Shown in pieces: positions 1 to 11,800 of a DNA stretch of 64,000 bases (position 1 is the stretch's first letter; the number at the start of each line of letters is the position of its first letter). The stretch is from Lutraria lutraria (taxonomy: Eukaryota > Mollusca > Bivalvia > Venerida > Mactridae), in NCBI GenBank assembly GCA_964023205.1, contig OZ026835.1:35447380-35511379 (forward strand), read 5' to 3'. Below the pieces are notes generated by a model. It was not told where the DNA came from and did not search any database. It saw only the letters and a list, made by a program, of their open reading frames with translations. The translations under genes and the position numbers were made by a program.

Positions 1-2000
1 ACAATATTACAGAGAAATATGAGTGATTTGGTGAGATAAAAGATACTGGTAATTATTATAAAATGAAAAGCAGGTATGGAAGTGACAGAATAAAGATAAC
101 AAGAAGTTCATCCGCAGAGAAAACATGAAGACCCTCATTACATTACTAAAAATCCCCTTCAATAGAAATCATGAAAACATTAATGTTTGTTCTTGAAATG
201 TTCATGAATAGTTCATGATGTATGAATAACTATTTGACAGGGTTCTAAGAATAAAAAAAAATTGCAACAAAAAAGTTGCGGTACAACTAAACCTTTCCGA
301 TAAACCACTCACGATTATTTACACAGTATCATAATGAATCCAGTTTAGAATTTGATTTAAAAAAAATGAAATTCCAGGTATTGCTCGAGCAGTAAAAAAA
401 GACACTTCCAATATAAGCATCAAAATAACATCCATAGATTTAAGGGAAAGTTGGTAAACAATAATTCCAACTAAGTCCTAAAATTAAAGAATGTTGGTTT
501 CTTGTTACCTGCTCATTTAAAATAGTGTAGGTAGATCAGGCTTTTTCCTGCTCTTGACCGCATGTAAATGAAGTGAAAAAGTGAAATGTACAATTCCTCA
601 GGCCTATAATAAAAAGCGTAGCGGTCAAGGGAAAAATCATGCTATCGCTTGGTAACCAGAAACAAACATAGTTTTTTCAACGCCTAAATGTGAAATATCA
701 TCTTCATTTAGATATGGATGTATAAAAACATGGTACCGAATGATTTTACAGTCCTATAAAAAAAATGGCAACATTTCATCTTAAAGTATGGTAGGCTGCT
801 TTCCTCATCAAAAAACTAACATCATGAACTGATAAGCATGAGGTTGTTGATGAAAACAATATTTAGAGAGATTTAGCATTTTCTGGAATTTATAGCCGAC
901 ATAATTATCAACCACATTGAGATCAATGAGGTAAACTATGTACCAAATATTCAAAATATGCAATGAGCATTAATGCATGTTTTTTTAACTAACATTTTCA
1001 CGCAATCTACAGCACAGTTTCTCGATTTGTGAAAAACTTACTTTTTGGAATTTCTACATTTTGCCTATTACAAACTATTTTTTTATAGATCTTTACTAAG
1101 ATTAATTAGGTAAACAAATATTCCTTAAAAAATTAAACAATTCAAAATAATGCATTCTTCAATTTAACCTAAAATTATTCTTGCATTACGTAGTGTATTT
1201 GAATTACAATTTCAGAATAACATATAAATGTAAAATATCAGTATTTTCATTGAGAAATTGACAAACCGTAAAACAAAGTCAATATATCACTTTTCATCCC
1301 TTGAAACTATTTCAAATACCAAAACCTTAACACGAAATCACATAAAATGAAATGATGTTGTTTTTTTTAAAACCTAGAAGTAAACAACAACACTCAGCTA
1401 GATTAATGAAAACAGTCCTATGAAAAAAATAATAACAAAACACCAAAAATTCCGATACACACACACTATCATTTCAATCCAAGCTTTCTGAAGGTATACT
1501 GTACTGACAGCATGAAAACACTATTATCAATTTCCTTTCGCAAGTTATTCCATTATATCGGCAAATTGTATCGCCAGTCTGATTTTCCCTACAGCTGGAC
1601 ATCAGTAACATAGTTCAGAGATAATAACAGACCTAATTTCTGAGCTTGTTCAACAAGAGATCAGAAGCTACAAGACAAGGTTAGATTTCGCATCTCAGTA
1701 CACAAGAACAAACATCTTGATCAAAGCTCAAAGTCAGTCTGAACAGTTGTTGAAAGTTTGATTAAAGGTCATAAGAACTTATGTTGATATAAAACAAAGT
1801 ATTGAAAGACTTCATGCAAGTGCACTACTAGTATTGGAAAAAAGAAATTCCGACCAGAGAAATGGAGGGAGAAAAAAAAGACATTTAAACTATTCTCCGC
1901 AGGAAGCTGGAGTCATATTGTCATGATACAAACTTGTAAACAACAGTTTGTACTTGTCAACAGTAAAAGACAATTGGAAACGTACAAACAAATAAAGATA
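1..2000. other. Intron-like AT-rich DNA, no gene seen
   Basis: Apart from one family R element, this stretch has no open frame, tandem repeat or inverted repeat that I could support. It is rich in short A and T runs. If the exon at 40 kb is real, this lies deep inside its first coding intron on the minus strand. Confidence 0.5.
154..242 (-). mobile_element. Family R short element (TTCATGAA-rich), copy 1
   Basis: Family R is a roughly 100-bp dispersed element. One end reads CCCTGTCAAATAG, the other CTATTCGAAGGGG, which is an imperfect inverted match of the first. Between them lie one to three copies of the 11-mer TTCATGAACTA, then AAGTATGCAAGAA and AAGTTCAAGAAAAATTCATG. This copy is complete and inverted, running from ccccttcaatag to tttgacaggg. 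No coding capacity. The class is uncertain; a very small MITE fits best. Confidence 0.75.
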
Positions 2001-2711
2001 ACAAGAGGGCCAAGATGGCCCTAGATCGCTCGCCTGACAACAAAGACACTATAATTAATGACCAGGTAATATAGATTTTATCTCGTATAACCCGTTTTTA
2101 CATACATTTTGATCAAAACCAACAATGAAGGTGTCATAATATGATAAACAAGCTAATATGTAGTAATTTTTCTAAGTCAAGGGCCCATCACTAGTTCAAT
2201 TCCACCCATAATCAAACTCATCAAAGGCCTTTAGGTTATATACATTCACTGTAAATATATTTAGGATTGGTGAAGCATTGAAGGTGCTAAACTGTTAACG
2301 AGCTAAAATATAGCAATTTTCTATGCCAAGGGCCCATAACTCTTGAAGTTGTAGTCCGATTTCACCCATAACTGAACTTTTCCATGACTTTTAGGTCCTA
2401 CACATTCATTGTAATTTAATTAGGATTGGAATAAATGAAGGTGCTAGAGTGTAAACAAGCTACATACAGCAAATTTTCTAAGTCAAGGACACATAACTCT
2501 TAAAGTCCTTGTCTGATTTCATCCATAATCAAACTTAACTGAGACATTGTGGCCATATACATTGTGACCAAGTTTGATAGTGATTGGTTAAGAGCTGTGG
2601 ATGCTAGAGTGTAAAAACAAGCTAATAGTGGATGGACGACAGACGACGTATGCCGAATGCCGGACATTCATCAATCCTAAAAGCTCAGCCAATCAATCCG
2701 GTGAGCTAAAA
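2001..2711 (+). mobile_element. Family F element with internal subrepeats, copy 1
   Basis: It opens with acaagagggccaagatggcc, then ctagatcgctcgcctga, and closes with ccggtgagctaaaaa. The ends carry the inverted pair GCTCACCTGA / TCAGGTGAGC. The interior holds about three imperfect direct repeats of 153-156 bp, recognisable by 'aagtcaagggcccataactc' followed by a stretch ending in 'gtgtaaacaagct'. Sequences of this type are common in mollusc genomes. I see no coding sequence, so it is non-autonomous. Confidence 0.7.
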
Positions 2712-3244
2712 AGCAATGAAAAGACCCACATCATGAAATACCTTATTGATATTTTGCAGCACAAGTTGTTAGAGTTAAACTACAATACAAAGGCCCATAA
2801 TTAAAGCAACTGGGATCAATACCAATTAAAAGGTGTTTGTCATCTAATCATTTAACACATGGGTGAATGATGAAAGTTGGTGCCTTGGAAACAATAAAAA
2901 TATTCAGTCAGGTTCAAGCATGCGACTTGTATAAACCCTCTAATCTGACTTCAAATTCCAGTTGTAACAGGTCATAATGAAAACTTAACTAAAAATGTTG
3001 GTTTTTCTCGACATGAGGAGAAGTTGCCAACTCCATGTGGAAGGGTAAATTATAAGTGTATGCAGGTTAGACAGACCACATGTGTACTACTAATATACAT
3101 TAATGCGTTTTACACTTTTCACTACAGTACCAACAACCTAAGCAAGAGGCCCCTATGTTCGAGTGGTCATGGCTCTGAGGATATAAAACTTCGGACCTGT
3201 CTCTGAACTTAATTTACAATTTAATTTTATAGTGAACCCAAAAT
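2712..3244. other. Unassigned spacer
   Basis: The sequence shows no convincing gene or structured repeat. Two frames of 60-67 codons cross it but are not supported by start context or composition. Confidence 0.4.
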
Positions 3245-3350
3245 ACATGTCAGAATGCTATTTCTTTTTTTTTTCGAAAAACGATTATACCCGAGAGGCC
3301 AAAATTTAATAAAGTAGGGTAGGGCCCATTTTGATGAGTCGGTAACATTA
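3245..3350 (+). repeat. Family K repeat, copy 1
   Basis: A T-rich tract followed by cgaaaaacgattatacc, 'gaggccaaaa' and 'gtagggcccattttgatgag'. The same order of motifs recurs near 45.4 kb and, inverted and diverged, near 53.2 kb. Nature unknown. Confidence 0.45.
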
Positions 3351-3404
3351 TAAGGAAGCTGTGTGCAATTACCAATGTACTAATATCATGTTTACAAGTA
3401 ACAA

Positions 3405-3845
3405 GTGGCGCAATGTAAATATATAAGTCCTTGCGAAATGGGGTCAGTTTACGATCAAACAACCGCAAAGAAAATGTTTTTTGAGGATGGCTCGAGCGTT
3501 GGTTTTAATCCGACCAAGGTCAATATTTCACATGCGAGAAAGCTGCTTAAGATGATTAAACGCCAAATGACCTTGGCTGTTAGTATGACAATTATAATCT
3601 CAGTAAAGACAAAAAATAACGGCAAATTAATGAAACAGAGCAACCTAAATCTACCAGTGCTTATCCAGATACCAAAAAATTGCTTCGTCAATTCCCAAAG
3701 CCAAAATCTGATTAAACCAGAAATCCAATTGGATTTCATTTATAAGGAACTGATAAAAGAGCTATATGCAACTTTATGTACAGTCAAACCTGTGAACAAA
3801 TGCCACCCTTGGGGAAGACATAATGAGACCTTTATTTGGAGATAA
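3405..3845 (+). other. Longest open frame in window (146 codons), doubtful
   Basis: This frame begins MAQCKYISPCEM. It is the longest ATG-to-stop frame here, but its last 22 codons are translated from the end of the family A MITE starting at 3779. I recognise no domain, and the composition (many K, N, I) is what AT-rich non-coding DNA gives. I treat it as chance rather than a gene. A retained ancient coding piece interrupted by the MITE cannot be excluded. Confidence 0.12.
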
Positions 3846-3946
3846 AATTATTCTTATTAATCAACAATGGTTTTAAACGAATTGTCTTTATTCACAGGGG
3901 GGGGGGGCTTTATTCGGAGGTGTCAACTAACACTAGTTTTACTGTA
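3779..3946 (+). mobile_element. Family A MITE (TACAGTCAAACCTGTG), copy 1
   Basis: Family A is a roughly 170-180 bp element. Its ends are TACAGTCAAACCTGTGAACA and the imperfect inverse of TACAGTGAAACTTGTGTTAG. The body is made of repeated TGGCCTTTATT(C/G) blocks. The TA at both outer ends and the CAGT start suggest a Tc1/mariner-pogo type MITE that duplicates TA. This copy is full length and contains an 11-base G run at about 3897-3907. Confidence 0.75.
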
Positions 3947-4094
3947 ATTATATGTAATAGTTGCAATAAAATTAAACCAATAATCAGCTTCCATCATTGG
4001 TCAATTTCAAGAAAAACAGCTTGCAAACATTGAATCAGGCGGTTGTATTTTATAACATAGACTGATCTGTACGCTCAATTAATAGCCAGCCACA

Positions 4095-4160
4095 GTAATG
4101 GCCCATTGGTTTTTACACAGGACTTGTAACCTAGTGTTCCTGGTTCAAATCTCCGTTCAA
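4095..4160 (+). repeat. tRNA-derived SINE head, fragment
   Basis: The stretch ggacttgtaacctag followed 5 bases later by tggttcaaatc resembles a tRNA anticodon arm and B box (GGTTCAAATC). The same pair of motifs appears at 23836-23890. The sequence does not fold as a full tRNA, so it is a SINE head or decayed pseudo-tRNA. Confidence 0.4.
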
Positions 4161-5050
4161 AAGGACATACCCTTCTACGAAAATATGACAAAGAATTTGC
4201 CGGCTCCCTGCAGACATTCAAATTAGTAATGATTAGAACTCAGTCCAGGAAAACTGGTTAGGTAAATCGGCTACCTATATAACTAAATTATCACTGAAAA
4301 ACAACATTAAAACCACTGAAATCACTGAAAGCAGACATCAGCCACTATTATTGTAAATGTATTTGTCTGCAGCTTCATGCTTGACCTTAGGAGAATACTT
4401 CTTTCAAAGAAACGAGTAATTAGCAAAGTAAAGGCTGAGTAAGACTGATTAGCTGATTTTCCAATGCCTTTATGGTGATGTTTGTAGTGAACACAACATC
4501 TCGTTAGATCTTTTAATCATAATTAACCAAAATATCGAACACCGAAAAATAATCAGACTTAAAAGCAAGGACTGATAAAATGTAAACCCACAGATTTGTT
4601 TTTCCAGCATAAAAATACTCTGACAAAGCTGATATATTATTTACTACTAATACAAAGACATGGCAGAAATATTAGTGCAGTTCATAACAGTACAGTACTG
4701 TATGCTACTTGTATACAAGATGTCGATCGAAGCACTAATTGACCTAACACCAAACAGATGACAGGTATCTACTATTTACATCATTAATCAATATTTATAA
4801 TTACATTACCATAAGATTCTAGATAATTATCAGCCAGGTAGACTCCTGTATATACATGTAGATACAGTCTGTAAAATTAATTACCTACGTTGAGCCAAGG
4901 GAGCTAACTGTAGTAATGGCTGCCAAAATAATATCAAGATAAAAGGGAGATAATCATGCAGCTACAAACTGTATCAAGGGAGCTAATTAGCATTCCATCA
5001 TTGAGAACTGGATATTGATGTGGTGATATGGTTTTTTTTGGTGTTTTTTT
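4161..5050. other. Unassigned intron-like DNA
   Basis: I see no open frame, array or terminal-repeat element here. Confidence 0.4.
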
Positions 5051-5067
5051 GGGGGGGGGGGGGGGGT
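5045..5067 (+). repeat. G homopolymer tract
   Basis: About 17 consecutive G bases follow a T-rich stretch. Similar G or C runs occur at about 3897, 6691, 35279, 53627 and 56491. Such tracts are often misread, so their exact length is unreliable. Confidence 0.7.
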
Positions 5068-5137
5068 AATTGTGCCAACAGCAATTGGGTCATTCTGGGT
5101 CATTTGGTGTCTTTCTTAGCTTTGACAGGTGACAGAC

Positions 5138-5206
5138 CCCCTGTCAAATAGTTATAAATATTTCATGAACTATGCATGAAGTATGCAAGAAAAGTTGACG
5201 ATGGTC
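5138..5206 (+). mobile_element. Family R short element, 3'-truncated, copy 2
   Basis: It begins ccctgtcaaatagttataaa and continues through catgaagtatgcaagaaaag, then loses similarity to the family before the CATGAATTCTATTC end. Confidence 0.7.
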
Positions 5207-5371
5207 AATGGCAAGTAATGACTAATCAACCATAAGATTATCACCTGACAATTGGGGCTCCTGTGAAATATGGGAGTAAAGTGTCCACATAATACGATAA
5301 ATTTAAACAGATCAACAATTCTCAACAATGGTTAAGGTATAATCTATTTATATTCAAGGATCACAATTGAA

Positions 5372-5436
5372 CCTGTGTTAGAAGCAACGTTATGCCTTTC
5401 CCAAGGGTGGCCTTTGTTCACAGGTCTGCCCGAACG
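5372..5436 (-). mobile_element. Family A MITE, both ends only
   Basis: The end motif cctgtgttagaagc is followed almost at once by cccaagggtggcctttgtt and cacaggtctg. The central 100 bp of the family is missing, so this is an internally deleted copy. Confidence 0.6.
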
Positions 5437-6072
5437 TCTCTCCCTAAAGATAATTTTCTTCCGGTAAGATTTATTTTATTTCTGAGGAATAAGATTCTAA
5501 GGTGTAAAAATATTCAATGGAAGAAAATAATTAAACATGGCACTTCCTGACAACGAAAGAAGAACAATATGCCTAAAGACACATTTTCTCCATAAACCAT
5601 CAAACAGTGAGCAATAATTAAGAAGTAGAAATAGATTAACCACTGGTCAATGTGTCATCCACCATAAAATACTTTGATATTCAACACGCTTTTTTCTTTC
5701 TTTCTTTCAAATGTATTTATGGAAGTCATTTTGCAATGAAGCCACAATGTAACGAAGTTTTCTAGCCTGTAACGAAAAACCGATGCCCATATATCTTCGG
5801 AATCACCCCAGGGAAACTATCATTTGTTCATGTGACGTACACTGACACCTTACATGAGAAAATCGTGTCACAACTGGGAGAGATAGAAGACACAGAATTC
5901 CAACTAAAAATGGGAAAGGACAAAAAAAAGTTTGTATTCTTGTAGCTTAAACTCCAAACAAAAGACATTAAGTGAGATAAAAGTTTTACTAATTAAGGCT
6001 ACAATTCTTCCATGAAGATCTTAAAATGAGCTAGCACAAAAATCACACTCAGGAAAAGTTACATAATATAAT
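5437..6072. other. Unassigned intron-like DNA
   Basis: It contains only a short (TTTC)n tract at about 5690-5708. No gene-like frame was seen. Confidence 0.4.
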
Positions 6073-6519
6073 TAGAGATGGCCCTAGATCGCTCACCTGA
6101 GAACAAAGACACTATAATAAAAGACTAGGTAATATAGTTTTCATCTGATATAACCCGTTTCTACACAGATTTTGATCAAAACCAACTCTAATTTTCATGA
6201 ATACTGGATGCAGGTCAATGTACATTCTGTGTATATACGATTATGATGATTAAATTAATGAAGAAGCTATAATACCTTAAACAAGCTAAAATGTAGCAAT
6301 TTTTCTAAGTCGAGGGCTCTACAAGTACTTTAAAGCTAGTTCAATTCCACCCATAATCAAACTCAACAAAGACTTATAGGTTATACACATTCACTGTAAA
6401 TATATTTAAGATTGGTGAGGAATTGAAGGCGCTAGACTGTTAACAAATAGCAAATTTTCAAAGTCCATAACTCTTGAAGTTCTGGCCCGATTCTGCCCAT
6501 GATCATTCAGGTGAGCTAA
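6073..6519 (+). mobile_element. Family F element, shorter copy 2
   Basis: It starts gatggccctagatcgctcac and ends tcaggtgagctaac, giving the same inverted pair of ends as the copy at 2 kb. It holds fewer internal 155-bp subrepeats, which accounts for most of its shorter length (about 447 bp). Confidence 0.7.
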
Positions 6520-6920
6520 CAACAGATGAAGGGTATAAGCCAGTTTTGAAAGAATGCTATATATATGCTCAAAAAGGGGATGGTGCAGGGGTATCCCCTC
6601 TTACTAAACCCCTTAAGTTTTTGACTGATTATTTGTATTTTAACTTTTCAAATTGATATTATAAACATATCTTAATGTGTATCACGGCAACCCCCCCCCC
6701 CCCCCCGCCCCCTGAAAATGCATCTTGTATCAAGTGTGGTCCGTATTACTAGTTAGCATAAAGTATGCTGCATCAACTTTCCATTTAGGTAATGTTTATA
6801 GCGAATTTCGCAAAATCCTCAACTATGGCAGACAAGCCCAAAAGGTTAAAATGATCAATATGTTGATGTTACATTACATGATATAAAATTACACTGATTG
6901 GATATTAATTAGCATTACAG
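6520..6920. other. Spacer with C homopolymer
   Basis: A run of about 16 C bases lies near 6691-6706. Otherwise nothing recognisable. Confidence 0.4.
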
Positions 6921-7029
6921 TCCTCGTCAAGTAGATATTAATACTTCACTGAACTAATCATACACTATTCATGAAGTATGCAAGAAAAGTTCAAGAAAAA
7001 TTCAAGTTTTCATGAATTCTATTCAAAGT
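6921..7029 (+). mobile_element. Family R short element, copy 3
   Basis: A diverged left end (tcctcgtcaagtag) leads into catgaagtatgcaagaaaag and ends catgaattctattcaaag. A family B MITE begins directly at its right edge. Confidence 0.65.
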
Positions 7030-7205
7030 GGAACCTCTCTAAAGCAACCCTCTTTTGGAGTAGAAAAATTATGTTGTTGTTGAGAGGTTGTTGCTCTAGA
7101 GAGGTTAAAACAATAGTTTAATTATGCAGTGATAAACCATTCTGTTGCTGAAGGGAGGTAGGTTTATTGCTCAAGAGAGGGCTGCTCTTGAAAGAGTGCA
7201 CTGTA
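7030..7205 (+). mobile_element. Family B MITE (AACCTCTCC), copy 1
   Basis: Family B is about 180 bp. Its ends are TACAGTACAACCTCTCCAAA and, inverted, GGAGAGGTTACTATACTGTA. The body carries repeated GAGAGGTTGTTGCTC blocks. TA ends suggest a Tc1/mariner-pogo type. This copy lacks the outermost TACAGT at the left and ends in 'gtgcactgta'. Confidence 0.7.
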
Positions 7206-8040
7206 CATAGTTTCTATATCTATCTCCTGTCCAGACATTATGCAATAACTCTTCCTGTAACAGTCTTATACACGTCAACTTACAAACCCTGCTCTCCGTA
7301 TACAAGAAACAATTATACAAACAGCGAACTCAGAAACCACATGATCTAAAAATAGTGCTTAAACAACGTTAACTGTAGAGCCATATTAAGCGACACTTCA
7401 ATTTACGTTCCATTGTGATTCTATTCGTAGCAAGACACAGACAAAAAATAGATTTTTATTATCTTTAAGAGAAATTAGGGTTAGGTTCACAAAATGTCAC
7501 AAAATAAGCTTCATATTGTAGTAATCTAGTAAGAAAAAGAAACAATATCTTGAATTTAAAGCCAGCATTTTTTCTAAACATAGAACAGCTGTAAAAGGGA
7601 ATGTTTTATAATGTAAAGAATTTACTGACAAGGTGTTCAATCAAGCATAGGAAGCTATTTCTGTGGACAGACAAGAGTCTGAGTATATCTTTAAATTTGC
7701 GGAAAAATAGATTGAAGTAACTATATTAGACAACACAATTAGCTGACGACACAAAAGTTTCAAAATAAACCACTAATTATACCCATACAATGAAATACCT
7801 ATAAATACAAACAAAATACCAATTTACGGCTATTTTCAGCAGTGTATTTTCTAACCAATTATTCAATCCTGATACTATTTACTAAGAAATTATCGAGTCA
7901 GAATAAAAGTGCAAGATTCTAGAATTACAATGGAGTTTGACATCGCACTTAATAGAGAAGGTCAATTGGCGACTTATCAATGTAAAGTGAGGAGAAAGAC
8001 CCCTTGGCTAACATCTGGGTAAAACAATCAACTTTTTGTA
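7206..8040. other. Unassigned intron-like DNA
   Basis: No structured repeat or convincing frame is present. Confidence 0.4.
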
Positions 8041-8044
8041 AGCT

Positions 8045-8150
8045 ATTTGTAAGATATTTGGTCTAAGGTGGGAGTCGAACTCACTCTAGTGAGGGACTTT
8101 TTATAGCTTAAGTTAGAGACCATATAACAACTCTATCACAGGGACCTAAC
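8045..8150 (-). repeat. tRNA-derived SINE head, minus strand
   Basis: Read on the minus strand, ccctgtgatagagttgtta is followed by gagtgagttcgactcccacc. The second part is a good B box (GTTCGACTCC). The first is only A-box-like. The spacing is long for a functional tRNA, so a decayed SINE is preferred. Confidence 0.4.
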
Positions 8151-8202
8151 CTTCAGAAACAGCCTTTTACTTGAGATTCAATATTGATGTAATATCACAG
8201 AC

Positions 8203-8377
8203 CAGGGTTCTCAATAACAGCAGGCTGCAGGCCAATTTAGCCGCTTAGAAATGTGTTTGAGCCGGTTAGGAATCTCAAAAGTTTATAAAATATTGCTTGA
8301 AAATGCCTGGTACCCCCATAGCAGGCCTGTTAGTGTAGCTTTCGAGCCTGTTGGCCACAAACATATTGAGAACCCTG
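8203..8377. mobile_element. 175-bp MITE with perfect 14-bp TIRs and 6-bp TSD
   Basis: The ends CAGGGTTCTCAATA (8203-8216) and TATTGAGAACCCTG (8364-8377) are perfect inverse complements. They are flanked by an exact direct duplication ACAGAC (8197-8202 and 8378-8383). CAGGG ends resemble hAT elements, but hAT duplicates 8 bp, and only 6 bp match here. There is no coding sequence. The intact ends and duplication suggest a fairly recent insertion. Confidence 0.85.
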
Positions 8378-8539
8378 ACAGACATTGAGTGTTGCTTCTG
8401 ACTCTAGCCAGAACGCGTCCATGTGGAGATACAGAACTATGTGAGTCTGACGTCTGACTGTGGTGCCATCATTTCACTAGAGAGATGTGTGAATGAGTGG
8501 GTTCTGGATGAATGGAAGTATAATGAGAGACAAAGTAGT

Positions 8540-8610
8540 CCCTGTCAAACAGTTCATCATACTTCAAGAACTATTCATGAAGTATGCAAGAACAGTTCAA
8601 GAAAAGTGTT
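8540..8610 (+). mobile_element. Family R short element, truncated, copy 4
   Basis: It starts ccctgtcaaacagttc, contains one TTCATGAA and agtatgcaagaacagttcaa, and stops matching before the right end. Confidence 0.65.
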
Positions 8611-9970
8611 TAAACTATTTTTTAAAGTGATATTCCAAACAATAATTGGGCTATTCAAAATAAAAGATTTACCAACTAACCGAATACATAATTTTGGGAG
8701 AGTCCACTCAGGACCAAATAGAAATTTACCAACTCTAGGTTTCAGTCTAGATGCTTAGCTTGACAACCGACAAAGTGAGTAATAGATGGACAGATGAAGA
8801 ACAAGGAAAGTGAAAGACACATTGGTGAACAAACAGACTGACAGACAGATGACAAACAGACGGACGGATTGATAAACCAACGAAAGGATACTTAAGTGGC
8901 TTTCCCATGTTAAAATTTAGCCACATAAACCCACTTTTGGACACTTTTTCTAACCCACTAGTAACCCAAACCCAATTAATTTGTACGGACGGACAGATGG
9001 ATGGAATGAGGGAATCAGTATGCTACCTTTCTTTTCTGGTCTTTATTCCCCCCCCCACGAAAGCTCAATAACTAGAACTATCATATTTACAACAATGTAG
9101 TTTCCACAAAATGATCATGAAAGAGAAAATAATTGAACAAAATAAAGATAAAAAAAAAACCTATTAAAATGAGAGAGAGTTGAACACCATCACATGATGA
9201 CACTTGATCAAGATATCACACAATACTGAAAGTCCCCAAGGATGCCGTTTACTCATTGACATTCATAGAAGCAAATCAGTCAACTAAAATAATCATGATT
9301 TGTTACCAGTGGACCAGGAAAATACCAACATCTATGAGTACCGAGCGTATACAGACACTAACATCACTGATAAAAAATAAATATCAATAGATATTAATGA
9401 AATCATTAATTCATAATCATGAATTCCATGTTTTTCTTGTTATCTCAGGAGTATTGACATTAAAAAGCATATTCGAACAAACCAAACTTATAACAGTCCG
9501 TAGTCAGGTTATTATTCTTATTAACATAATAATTACCCGGTATGCTTGTTTTGAAAATGGAAATCTAGAAAAAAGAACAATTTTTCTTTGGTCAAAATCT
9601 CTGAAAAAAATTTAGTGTAGGAGATTTTCAGAAACTGAATGCTAAGTCAGCTTTCTTATAAAGTGCGTACTCGGAAAACCCATAGCTAGCTAACTGCATT
9701 TCGATATTTTTACACAAAGGCCTGCATTCTTCATAATTTTAGAAAAACTTATCTTGATGACACGCATTATGGGTACTCACAACAAGGAACGGAAGTTTCT
9801 TACAACATTTTTGCAGAAGGATAAATTACACTCGTTGTGAGTTAAATGGGCGTGAGGGAGTCACTTTTCACTTTTTTTCCTTTGTATTATCTTTTTATTA
9901 GATTTTAGAAATACTGAATTTAATTTGAAGATCAACCAAATCACTAATTGTAAGAAAGAAGTACGTAACT
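8611..9970. other. Unassigned, low-complexity patches
   Basis: A GACAGACAGA-type simple patch lies at about 8835-8870 and a short C run at about 9051. No gene was seen. Confidence 0.4.
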
Positions 9971-10018
9971 CCTGTTAAATAGTTATTCAAACTTCATTCA
10001 AGAACTATTCATGAATTA
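9971..10018 (+). mobile_element. Family R fragment, copy 5
   Basis: Only the left half (cctgttaaatagttattcaa through caagaactattcatgaa) is present. It is followed 30 bp later by another family R copy. Confidence 0.55.
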
Positions 10019-10048
10019 CAATGACTGAATATTAATTAGTTACAAATT

Positions 10049-10150
10049 CCTTGTCAAGTACTTATTCATACTTCATTAAACTATTCATGAACTGTTCATC
10101 AAGTATGCAAGAATAGTTCAAGAAAAATTCGTGATTTCATGAATCCCTTT
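10049..10150 (+). mobile_element. Family R short element, copy 6
   Basis: Near full length, from ccttgtcaagtacttattca to gatttcatgaatccc. It sits directly behind copy 5 in the same orientation. Confidence 0.7.
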
Positions 10151-11446
10151 TACTTCCTTGTTTAGTTGAATGATCTTACTTTAAGTGCTTTAATGTTAAA
10201 GTTTCCAATATGATCAGACAGACATTGTCTAGAATATCCAATTGAAATTTAATCATAATGAAAATCATAATAGACATAATAAAATTCAAAGTTTACCAAT
10301 GAGATCAAAATTCTTTAAAAAAATCCAGCAAGCTATCACATAACAAGAAGAACCAGTATTGAAGTTTAATATCTTAATAAAACTTAATAAAATTATATAA
10401 AAGAAATATTGTCAAAGAACTAGACAAAGGGTTGGGAGGTTAGCTGAACTTTTTTTTCAATGTACTTTTTTAGTCTGAAGATATAGTTATTATGAAACTG
10501 AAAATATTGGCAAAGAAAAATGTATAGGTTGACAGAGAAAACTAGTGTTGGACAAGACAGTAGTAGCAAGTGTTTAATGTAAATCAAAGATGAAAAAAAT
10601 ACAAAATTTCCTGATCGGTTCAAAATTCTTGAAAATTTGGCATATCATGCTTCTACATGAAGTAATGAATCAGAATTGATGTTTAGATTTCAAAAAAAGG
10701 TTGTAATAGATGTAGCATATGTGTTTTGATAAATCAACAGTGATTAGTGGCACTAACCTATCTTCATATTTCCCAGGTGGATTTATTATGGCCAAGAACT
10801 TCAAAAACAGAATTTCTCTAAATTATTATTATTAATTATTTTACCACATTTTTGTAGCTCTCTATTTATATATAAAATATGTTCAAATACAAAGTACTTT
10901 AAATAACATTCATCGACAAAATAGTCAAATAAAAACATACAATAAGGAAGGTTTTAATTTAAAGTTACCTACAAATGTAATCCTTGAAAATCATGTAATG
11001 AAAACAACAAAATATGTTCATATAAATTTTCGAACATAGACATTCTAGTTATAATAATAATCTGTGATTCTTAAATTGTTCCAATAAAAGTATTTGTAAT
11101 GATGTGAAGAGTACTAATAAATGACTGTGTATCCACTTTAAGACATTGAACAGAATACAGGATTAATTACCTAAAATAAGCAATTATTTAAATTCAAGGG
11201 CAGATAACTCAAAAACAAGATCAGTGACCCCCATTTTGTTTTGCTTAAAATGCTTCTGCTAGCATATACTATGAACATGCAAAGTTTAAAAAAATTCTGT
11301 GTTAGTTTTTATTCAGCTAGTATGTCTTATGAGTAGCCAACTGTAGCAAATGTCTTCAACTCAGTATTTACCTAAAATTGAAGCAAAAAATTGATATAGT
11401 TAATATGAGAATGATTCATTGTTGGGCTACTTAACTTTTTTTTCAA
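10151..11446. other. Unassigned intron-like DNA
   Basis: The stretch is very AT-rich, with no structured element seen. Confidence 0.4.
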
Positions 11447-11542
11447 GTGTCAAATAGTTAATCATACTTCATGAACTATTCATGAACAACACAAGAAAAG
11501 TTCAAGAAAAATTCATGTTTTCATAAATTCCAATCGAAGAGG
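11447..11542 (+). mobile_element. Family R short element, copy 7
   Basis: From gtgtcaaatagttaatcata to cataaattccaatcgaagag. Both ends of the family are recognisable. Confidence 0.7.
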
Positions 11543-11800
11543 CATGACAATATCATGTAATAATCAGGAATATGTACTATAGCTTTTCTCCATAAAAAAT
11601 GAGGAACTTGATGTATAATATATGTCAATATCCAATGTCTCAGCATCATGTTTGATATGTGGTTGACATGCTTAGAGAAATGAGTACATATCACAGCGTG
11701 ACACTAGTACTATAATCAGGAACCATGTAGGAAGAAATCTTACAAGCAGAACAAAATGACGATCCTTGTAGAACACCTGGTTACCATGTGACATGATACC

